The notes below the pieces were generated by a model, which was given only the letters and a program-made list of their open reading frames with translations, had not been told where the DNA came from and made no database searches. Positions 57,779 to 64,000 of a stretch of 64,000 bases of DNA are shown here, piece by piece (the stretch's first letter is position 1; every line of letters begins with the position of its first letter). The position numbers were made by a program, and so were the translations under genes. The stretch is from an uncultured Carboxylicivirga sp. (GTDB lineage Bacteria > Bacteroidota > Bacteroidia > Bacteroidales > Marinilabiliaceae): positions 2,108,001 through 2,172,000 of the forward strand of contig NZ_OY764327.1 in NCBI RefSeq assembly GCF_963668385.1, read 5' to 3'.

Positions 57779-57874
57779 ATGTAAAGGTTTTCACGAGGGT
57801 TTCTAAAAAGTAATTCTGCAAATGTGGAACCTTTCAAATTGTAATTTTGTTTTTCCAGTAACCCCACCAAACCT

Positions 57875-57930
57875 CCCCTAAATAGGAGGCTTAAGTCCTT
57901 TAGGGGAATCGAAAATTGGCAAAGCCAATT
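57875..57930. repeat. REP-like pair of adjacent stem-loops
   Basis: CCCCTAAA (57875-57882) pairs with TTTAGGGG (57899-57906), with inner AGGA/TCCT. Next to it AATTGGC-AAA-GCCAATT (57914-57930) is a perfect hairpin. Two close GC-rich hairpins in an AT-rich gap are typical of REP-type intergenic repeats. A 94-codon minus-strand open frame over this region is probably not a gene. Confidence 0.5.
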
Positions 57931-58227
57931 AGGGGTGACATAAAGTGATATTTTATTACAGATTGAAATTAACGTGGTTTTTATATTTGACACCCTTGTG
58001 TTAGATTATAATAAAAGTTTGTCCGTCAATTACGTATATCTGGTTATTTTCTTTCGAAATATAATGGTAATATGATCATTAGGTGTTTTATGGGGTATTA
58101 GTTTTTAGTAACGGTAAAATGGGATATATGTGAGGTTTAGCTAATTGCTATATGTATTGGTAGCAAATATATGTTGAGCTATATGTCGTTATATTAAGTT
58201 ATATAAATTGTGTTGGAAAAAATATGC

Positions 58228-58235
58228 TACTTTTG
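58228..58235 (+). promoter_or_regulatory. -7 box of the sensor kinase promoter
   Basis: TACTTTTG matches TAnnTTTG and is 22 bases before the ATG at 58258. TTG at 58208 is a possible -33. Upstream, at 58124-58186, the element ATATATGT is repeated four times at irregular spacing. Confidence 0.5.
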
Positions 58236-58257
58236 CAAATCATATTAACAACCCAAA

Positions 58258-60138
58258 TTGATGATGCAGATTAAGGTATTATTTCAGAGTGTTATTGTGC
58301 TGCTATTCATATGTATTCAAACAACCTATTCTCAATCAGAGGAAAAAATAAGTAATAATGATTCTCTTGTTCTAAATGCAAAAAATTTAATTAATAAAGC
58401 AAGTATCAATCCTGATAGTTGTTTAGATTTAGCAAAAGATCTTATTCAACACACTGCTTTGCAAGATGTTAAAGCGCAGGCATATTCAAATAATGCAATA
58501 GGCGAAGCTTATTATTTTCTACAGGAGTTTGACTCGGCCCGGGTATATTACAAAAAAGCATTGGATGGTTACTCCAGGTTAGGCGATAAGGAACATGAAG
58601 CAACCAGTTATAATGATTTAGGCTTAGTATATTATTGGCAGGCTAATTATTCGTTAGCGCTCGAAAATTATAATTTATCATTAGAAGTATCAAAGCAACT
58701 GAATGATGAAGAAGGAGTAGCTCAATCACATCATAATATAGGTATGGTGTATGGCAGATGGGAAAGATACGATCAGCAATTTGAGCATTATAATATTGCT
58801 TTAAAGCTTTATGAAAAAAATGAGGATGATTTAAGTGTGGCCAATTTATCTAATAATATGGCTATCACTTATGCTGCTTTAAAAAGATATGATAAGGCAT
58901 TAGAGAATTATCGTAAAGCTTATTTTGCTTATAAAAAGATTGGTGACGAAGCAAAGATGGCTATTGTTTCGACTAATTTGGGATGTTTATTCGTGTATCA
59001 GGGAGAGAATCATAGAGCCTTGGAGTATTTTAATGAGGCCATTAATTATTTTATAAAAGCTAAAGATCAAATGTCGCTTGTAGCAGCATATTCGAGTACA
59101 GGTGATGCATACAAAGAAGTAGGGAATTATAAAAGAGCACTGGAATATTATATAAAAGCCGAAGAAGCCAATAGCGATCTGGAACTATTATCTATTCGAA
59201 AGGATAATTATTACTCTTTTTATTTGGTGTATAAAGAGATGGGCGATTACGATAAAGCACTTGAGGCATATGAATATTATAATGAGATAAAAGATTCGAT
59301 CTTTACCGATGAGAACTACAACCGTCTTTTACAGCTTGAAAAAAAGTATCATACCGAGAAAGATGAGAAAGAATTACTTAAGTTAAAAGCTAAAGAGCAA
59401 AGGCATGAATTGTGGCTGTGGGGTCTTTCTTTTTTCTTTTTATTTTGTGCTGTTATTGTCTTAATTGGTGTTTATATTTTAAAGATAAAAGAAAAACAGC
59501 GAAGACAAATAATGGAGCATAAGGTTTTGCGAAACCAAATGAATCCACATTTTATTTTTAACTCATTGTCTGCTCTTCAATGTTTTATTATAGAAGGAAA
59601 TCAGGATGACGCAATTGATTTTGTTGCCGATTTTTCAGTTTTAATGCGATTGGTTTTGCAATATGCCAAAGAAGAGAGTATCACCTTAAAGAAAGAAAAG
59701 GAAATTCTGGAAAGGTACATGAGTCTTCAGAACAAACGTTTTGAAAACAAAATTGATCTTTCGCTGCAAATAGATGAGCAATTGCAAATTGAAAAGGTAA
59801 TGGTACCGCCAATGCTCACTCAGCCTTTTGTTGAAAATGCCATTGAACATGCCGGTTTAGAAGCGTTGGATGATGGTTTTATAAAAGTTATTTTTATCAA
59901 GGATGGAAACAAACTGTTGATTACTATCGAAGATAATGGGATTGGAATTAAACAGGCACAACAGAAGAAGAAATTAATTAATCATAAATCAATAGCCATG
60001 CAGCTTACTCGCGAACGAATTAGATTATTACAAGAACATCGTGGTAAGAAATTCGATGCTATGGAGATTGAAGATCTTTCAGATTATGATTTATCTGGAA
60101 CCCGAATTTCATTCCGTATACCTTACATTGAAATTTAA
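58258..60138 (+). CDS. TPR-repeat sensor histidine kinase (LytS/His_kinase type)
   Basis: A 626-residue protein with signal peptide (cut before Gln25), seven or so tetratricopeptide repeats at about residues 60-350 in the periplasm (AYSNNAIGEAYYFLQEFDSA and similar), one membrane helix at about 384-406 (LWLWGLSFFFLFCAVIVLIG), a short coiled coil, and the His_kinase domain: VLRNQMNPHFIFNSLSALQC with the phospho-His, MLTQPFVENAIEHAGLE as N-box, and ITIEDNGIGIKQA as G-box. Its usual partner, a LytTR response regulator, is not next door. The stop codon is directly followed by the convergent RNase H gene. Confidence 0.92.
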   Translation: MMMQIKVLFQSVIVLLFICIQTTYSQSEEKISNNDSLVLNAKNLINKASINPDSCLDLAKDLIQHTALQDVKAQAYSNNAIGEAYYFLQEFDSARVYYKKALDGYSRLGDKEHEATSYNDLGLVYYWQANYSLALENYNLSLEVSKQLNDEEGVAQSHHNIGMVYGRWERYDQQFEHYNIALKLYEKNEDDLSVANLSNNMAITYAALKRYDKALENYRKAYFAYKKIGDEAKMAIVSTNLGCLFVYQGENHRALEYFNEAINYFIKAKDQMSLVAAYSSTGDAYKEVGNYKRALEYYIKAEEANSDLELLSIRKDNYYSFYLVYKEMGDYDKALEAYEYYNEIKDSIFTDENYNRLLQLEKKYHTEKDEKELLKLKAKEQRHELWLWGLSFFFLFCAVIVLIGVYILKIKEKQRRQIMEHKVLRNQMNPHFIFNSLSALQCFIIEGNQDDAIDFVADFSVLMRLVLQYAKEESITLKKEKEILERYMSLQNKRFENKIDLSLQIDEQLQIEKVMVPPMLTQPFVENAIEHAGLEALDDGFIKVIFIKDGNKLLITIEDNGIGIKQAQQKKKLINHKSIAMQLTRERIRLLQEHRGKKFDAMEIEDLSDYDLSGTRISFRIPYIEI

Positions 60139-60768
60139 TTATTTACGTCCGAAGTCAGCGGGTATTTCTCCCCAGTTTTTAGTGTCCCACTTAAGTATTT
60201 GAGTGGAGTAGGAGTTGTTTTTTAACCAGAGCTCTGCTCTGCGAACAAAGTCAAATAATTCTTTTGTTTTAGCCGTTTCGTCCAATTTGGATTTACATTG
60301 CTTTTTTGCTACCCATCCCATGGCAATTTTCGAATCGGTATACATGGGTACAGGGAGATGGTGTTTTTTTAAATAGGATAGGCCATGAACAATACCCAGA
60401 AACTCACCAATGTTGTTGGTTCCAACAGGGTATTTCATATGAAAAAGTCTCTCGCCTGTTTGTGTGTTTACTCCCTGGTATTCCATAATACCCGGATTTC
60501 CACTGCATGCTGCATCAACCGATATGCTTGGGATAATAATATTGCTTTTAGGGTTGTATTTGGGAGTGGGTTTTGAGCTGTTGTTTCCCTGGCCAATGAA
60601 CAAATGAGCAGGACTCTTAAATGCTTTTCTTGCCTCGCTTTCCGATTCAAATCCTTTGTACAATGCTCCTGCAAATCCTTTGATTTGAGCCTGGCATTCA
60701 GCCCAAGTCGCATATACACCCGGATGTGCACCTTTCCAAACTACATAGAATTTATTTTTCTTCGCCAT
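60139..60768 (-). CDS. Ribonuclease H with N-terminal viroplasmin domain
   Basis: A 209-residue protein. The first 45 residues, KNKFYVVWKGAHPGVYATWA and GFAGALYKGFESESEARKAF, are a caulimovirus viroplasmin (hybrid-binding) domain; after a Ser/Asn linker the RNase H fold has SVDAACSGNPGIMEY (first Asp), GTNNIGEFLGIVHGL (Glu), YTDSKIAMGWVAKK (second Asp) and a C-terminal Asp before the last helix. It cleaves RNA in RNA-DNA hybrids. Found with RNase HII in the same window, so both types exist here. Confidence 0.92.
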   Translation of the reverse strand: MAKKNKFYVVWKGAHPGVYATWAECQAQIKGFAGALYKGFESESEARKAFKSPAHLFIGQGNNSSKPTPKYNPKSNIIIPSISVDAACSGNPGIMEYQGVNTQTGERLFHMKYPVGTNNIGEFLGIVHGLSYLKKHHLPVPMYTDSKIAMGWVAKKQCKSKLDETAKTKELFDFVRRAELWLKNNSYSTQILKWDTKNWGEIPADFGRK

Positions 60769-60820
60769 ACTTCAAACCTAAATTGGAGTGTAAAACTACT
60801 CCATTGGTTTGAGTATACAA

Positions 60821-60847
60821 AAAAAGCAGGCCATATAGCCTGCTTTT
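60821..60847 (-). terminator. Terminator of the S46 peptidase gene
   Basis: AAAAAGCAGGC (60821-60831) pairs with GCCTGCTTTT (60838-60847); the minus-strand T-run follows it. It lies 20 bases beyond the S46 stop. Confidence 0.85.
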
Positions 60848-60867
60848 ATTCTTATAATGAGAAAGGA

Positions 60868-63018
60868 TTATTTTACTAAAGTCATCTCGTCAATTAAGTT
60901 AGTTGCTCCTGCATATTTGTCGATAATGAATAGTACATAACGAATATCAACATTAATACATTTTTGAAGTTCGGTTTCAAAAGCAATGTCACCACTCATA
61001 GCTTCCCAGTTACCATCAAAAGCTAAACCAAATAGCTCGCCATTGGCATTAATCACCGGGCTACCACTATTACCACCTGTAATATCGTTGTTAGTAGTGA
61101 AACATACGTGTAAATCGCCATCTTTATCAGCATACTGTCCATAATCTTTTGCTTTCCAAAGATCCTTTAACTTGGCAGGTACTATAAACTCGTAGTTGTT
61201 TGGATCTTCTTTTTCCATTACACCCTCAATGGTTGTGTAATATTTGTATTTTACACCATCGCGAGGTTCATAGTCTCCAACAGTACCATAGCTTAAACGC
61301 ATAGTAAAGTTAGCATCAGGATAATACACTTTATTAGGATGCATTTCCATTAGTCCGGCAATAAATAAACGGTTCGCCTTCGAAATAGTAGTTGAACTTT
61401 CTCTCAACTGTCCATAAATAGAACGATAGGTTTCAATAATGTCGTTAGCAGCCTGAAAAGCTAAATCTTTGTTCAAAGTTTTTAATGATGGCTTAGCCAA
61501 AAATGCATTGAAGTTTTCTTCACTGGCAAAAATAGATTTACTAAAAATCACATCAGCATATTTCTCGTAATTGCCTTTGAACTTCTTAGTAATTGTTTCG
61601 AAGAAAGCAGGGTGAAAACGAGCTTCGATGCTATTGTAGTAAAGCTTTGTTAATGCAGCCAATACTTTGTGGTCAGTTGCAGGATAATAGTCTTTGTAAA
61701 AAGATTTTCCTGCTTCCTTCATGTGTTCTAGAGCAGCATCAATTTCTTCTTGCTTTTCATTTTCAAGTGCCTTTTGAAGTTCACGAGCATTTAAAGCAAA
61801 ACTGTAAATTTCAGTACCTCTGATTAGGCATTCCATAATGTAGCTGTTTGCTTTCATATATGGTGCTTGCTCTGTATAGGCACTTTCTAAATTTGAAAGA
61901 ACTTCGCCATATTTTTCTTTTCTTTCAGATGATGAAGCAACCCATTTTGAGAACTCACTTTCTAACGCTCTTTTCTTTTCAAGAACATTTAATTTTTCAA
62001 GTCCACGGTTCATACCAATACTGTTTTTCCAGTAGTTCGAGCTTCTCGAAAATTTAGATGCATATTGGATGCGAACTTTTTCGCTCGCCATCATATCTTC
62101 GTTCCAAATATCTTGTTTGATACCGCGAGGAGTAATACGAGCTTCGTTAATTATATTCATTCGCTCTTCAATACCCCATGAAGTAAGGTAACGTTCGGTA
62201 CTTCCTGGGAAACCGATTGTCATAGCAAAATCATCTTTTTCAACCCCTTTTAAGGAGATTGGTAAATGATGTTTTGGTTGGTAAGGAACATTGTCTTTTG
62301 AGTACTCAGCAGGTTTACCATCTTTACCACAATATACACGGAACATGCTAAAGTCACCAGTGTGACGAGGCCACATCCAGTTATCGGTATCGTGACCAAA
62401 TTTACCAATTGATGAAGGTGGAGCACCAACAAAACGTACATCAGTAAAAGTTTCGTATACAATTAAAAAGAATTGGTTGCCTTCGAAATAATCTTCAACA
62501 ATGGCTTTGTAATTGTTGTCTTCGGTTGCCTCTTTTGTAATTGCTTCCGATACTTCTTTTATTTTAGTGCGACGATCAGCCTCACTCATATCATCAGTCA
62601 ATTCTGCATTGATTCTTTCTGTAACATCTTCCATATACTTCATGAAAGTTACTTTCAATCCTTCTGCAGGTAACTCTTCTTCTTTTGATTTTGCCCAAAA
62701 GCCATCTTCAAGGTAGTTGTGTTCAACAGAACTTAATGCCTGGATACTTCCGTAACCACAGTGGTGATTTGTTAAAATCAATCCTTGGTCAGAAATTAAC
62801 TCTCCTGTACATCCTCCTCCGAAAATAATAACGGCATCTTTCAAACTAGAGTGATTAATGCTGTAAATATCTTCAGCTGATAATTTCAGTCCAAGCTCTT
62901 TCATTTTATCCATGTTAAGCTTGTTGAGTAAAGGAAGTAGCCACATCCCTTCATCGGCCTTTGCCATTTGCGCCAATCCTATGCAAGCAATCAGCAATAG
63001 TGATGCAATACGTTTCAT
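60868..63018 (-). CDS. S46-family dipeptidyl peptidase (DPP7-like)
   Basis: A 716-residue exported serine peptidase that removes dipeptides from peptide N-termini in the periplasm. The signal peptide is followed by ADEGMWLLPLLNKL, the usual mature start. The chymotrypsin-like double barrel has LILTNHHCGYGSIQ (catalytic His, residue 85 or 86), FGHDTDNWMWPRHTGDFSM (Asp region), and NDITGGNSGSPVINANGE with Ser at about 652. After it GLAFDGNWEAMSGD has Gly where DPP11 has its specificity Arg, so preference for hydrophobic or uncharged P1 residues (DPP7 type) is likely. It has its own promoter and terminator. Confidence 0.93.
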   Translation of the reverse strand: MKRIASLLLIACIGLAQMAKADEGMWLLPLLNKLNMDKMKELGLKLSAEDIYSINHSSLKDAVIIFGGGCTGELISDQGLILTNHHCGYGSIQALSSVEHNYLEDGFWAKSKEEELPAEGLKVTFMKYMEDVTERINAELTDDMSEADRRTKIKEVSEAITKEATEDNNYKAIVEDYFEGNQFFLIVYETFTDVRFVGAPPSSIGKFGHDTDNWMWPRHTGDFSMFRVYCGKDGKPAEYSKDNVPYQPKHHLPISLKGVEKDDFAMTIGFPGSTERYLTSWGIEERMNIINEARITPRGIKQDIWNEDMMASEKVRIQYASKFSRSSNYWKNSIGMNRGLEKLNVLEKKRALESEFSKWVASSSERKEKYGEVLSNLESAYTEQAPYMKANSYIMECLIRGTEIYSFALNARELQKALENEKQEEIDAALEHMKEAGKSFYKDYYPATDHKVLAALTKLYYNSIEARFHPAFFETITKKFKGNYEKYADVIFSKSIFASEENFNAFLAKPSLKTLNKDLAFQAANDIIETYRSIYGQLRESSTTISKANRLFIAGLMEMHPNKVYYPDANFTMRLSYGTVGDYEPRDGVKYKYYTTIEGVMEKEDPNNYEFIVPAKLKDLWKAKDYGQYADKDGDLHVCFTTNNDITGGNSGSPVINANGELFGLAFDGNWEAMSGDIAFETELQKCINVDIRYVLFIIDKYAGATNLIDEMTLVK

Positions 63019-63140
63019 AAATTAAAAATTATTGGTGTTCAAATTATTATACAATTATAAGATAATACGATATGCTTCAAGCGTATTAATAACTGTTGTA
63101 GATGAAAAATGTTTATTTGCCTGGAAATGCAAATGTTCAG

Positions 63141-63148
63141 CAAAGATA
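63141..63148 (-). promoter_or_regulatory. -7 box of the S46 peptidase promoter
   Basis: On the minus strand TATCTTTG matches TAnnTTTG, about 120 bases before the start codon. No -33 box was clear. Confidence 0.5.
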
Positions 63149-63190
63149 TAATTTTAACAGAACTATCGTCTATAATAAATAACATAAAAA

Positions 63191-63214
63191 AACCGGATAA
63201 GTGTTTATCCGGTT
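63191..63214 (-). terminator. Terminator of the last minus-strand gene
   Basis: AACCGGATAA (63191-63200) pairs with TTATCCGGTT (63205-63214); an A-run on the plus strand gives the T-run on the minus strand. It lies 63 bases past the stop of the gene at 63277. Confidence 0.8.
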
Positions 63215-63276
63215 CGCTTTCCTGACAGTAGAAGTTGTTTTCCTACTTGTCCCCATATTTTTTCTTTGACAAACTG

Positions 63277-63720
63277 CTATGCCAATTGTTTGTTGTTTAT
63301 GAATATTCCCTTAGTTGTTTTAGATATATAATCCTCAGATGCAGGAGAAGCACTTTTTGCAGGAGAAGGATAGTTTAAAAAAGTCTCGTAAAACTTAACT
63401 TGTTCAAAGTAATTCAGTTTTAATTTGGTTGGACTCATTAAATATTTTCTTGTCCAGAAATTAACAGGATCGCATACGTTAATTACTTGTAACCCCTTTA
63501 TCTTAAGGAAATAGTCTAATAGCTCTTCGTTCGAGTATTTTTCTTTTGTAATACATTTCATCGACGATATAATTGAATCTTTCTGAGAAGAACCACTATT
63601 GAAAAGTACTGATTCTAAATGACCTACAGCAAAATGTTCGGCTACAATAAAAATACCTTTCTTCCAGAACCAGAGTCCTGCTGCTACTATTGGTACTAAT
63701 ATGAGAAGTATACTAATCAT
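63277..63720 (-). CDS. Small membrane protein of unknown function
   Basis: A 147-residue protein with one N-terminal hydrophobic helix (MISILLILVPIVAAGLWFW) and a basic remainder with FAVGHLESVLFNSG, YSNEELLDYFLKIKGLQVIN and FWTRKYLMSP. It may be a membrane-anchored cytoplasmic or periplasmic protein. I do not recognise the family. It is flanked by its own terminator. Start and end are clear, but the gene may be poorly conserved. Confidence 0.55.
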   Translation of the reverse strand: MISILLILVPIVAAGLWFWKKGIFIVAEHFAVGHLESVLFNSGSSQKDSIISSMKCITKEKYSNEELLDYFLKIKGLQVINVCDPVNFWTRKYLMSPTKLKLNYFEQVKFYETFLNYPSPAKSASPASEDYISKTTKGIFINNKQLA

Positions 63721-64000
63721 TGCGTCTTATTTAAAGTTGCTTTTCCTTGTTTGTGACGATGATACGTCGTTAATTCAAAATGGTTATCCTTCTTTGCATT
63801 TTTTAATACTCGTGAATTAATTTTATAGTTGATCATTATTGATGAAGTTATAATAATGAATGACTAACACTTTATTTAAGAATATTAAAAAGTCGCTGCT
63901 AGTTTAATGTAGGTATAGAAAAATTTTTTGAATAGGATGTAGCACTTGCTTTATATCTGTTTTCGAAAAATGCTAGTCGATTACTTTTTAATATTTGTTT
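63721..64000. other. Intergenic end of window
   Basis: AT-rich sequence upstream of the minus-strand gene. No open frame, hairpin or promoter that I can support was found. Confidence 0.5.

Noticed and set aside
57709-57993. 94-codon minus-strand open frame
   Set aside because: It runs through a bidirectional terminator and REP-like hairpins and shows no recognisable domain or plausible start context.
1-64000. CRISPR arrays, insertion sequences or prophage
   Set aside because: No regularly spaced direct repeats, transposase, integrase or phage structural genes were seen in any frame.

Overview
The window looks like a chromosomal segment of an AT-rich, Gram-negative member of the Bacteroidota, probably a marine or anaerobic Bacteroidales/Marinilabiliales-type organism (this placement is inference). 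The evidence is a type IX secretion sorting domain, HU-like HIG, PCMD, DUF4296, GIN-domain and Ig-like lipoproteins, an S46 peptidase, a periplasmic glutaminyl cyclase, a LuxR protein with a 7TM-DISM receptor, and promoters of the Bacteroidota TTTG/TAnnTTTG type.

Positions 1-20100 are mainly an exopolysaccharide/capsule locus on the plus strand: the end of a Wzz/GumC chain-length protein, wecB and wecC (UDP-ManNAcA synthesis), a pyruvyl transferase, five glycosyltransferases, a flippase, a polymerase-like protein, a WecG/TagA transferase, manC, a Wzi-like outer-membrane protein and a polyprenyl-phosphate sugar transferase. It contains a decayed lipoprotein gene (11790-13024) and is interrupted by a tightly coupled minus-strand operon (PagL-like deacylase, GIN lipoprotein, GT2 glycosyltransferase).

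Positions 20200-29000 hold a DUF4296 lipoprotein, an amidohydrolase remnant without its catalytic domain, cysQ, pgk, a divergent pair (7TM-LuxR regulator and T9SS-exported protein) flanked by two identical terminator sequences, and waaA. Positions 29000-37000 hold a class II ribonucleotide reductase with DnaA-box-like sites upstream, gltX and glnS tail to tail, folB, a CWC zinc-ribbon-like protein, tRNA-Cys and a YwbE-like protein.

Positions 37000-48200 carry a GH28 pectinase-like lipoprotein, a PCMD protein, a sulfotransferase, an HBM-type chemoreceptor, two flavodoxin-fold oxidoreductases, a membrane-anchored coiled-coil protein, an Ig-like lipoprotein, a thiamine-binding-like protein and a DUF3108 protein. 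Positions 48200-57500 are mostly housekeeping: HAD phosphatase, metA, a TetR regulator, rnr, a MORN-repeat protein, cysS, glutaminyl cyclase, rnhB and an HU-like protein. A 715-base intergenic region with palindromes and an orphan terminator follows. The window ends with a TPR sensor kinase, a viroplasmin-type RNase H, an S46 dipeptidyl peptidase and an unrecognised membrane protein.

No complete mobile element, CRISPR array or phage was seen. The points most worth a second look are the direct-repeat-flanked 7TM-LuxR/T9SS cassette with its paired operator-like palindromes, the Gln at +1 after the signal peptide in seven exported proteins alongside an encoded glutaminyl cyclase, the DnaA-like sites before the ribonucleotide reductase, the catalytic-domain-less amidohydrolase, and the lipoprotein pseudogene whose four stops all fit C-to-T changes.
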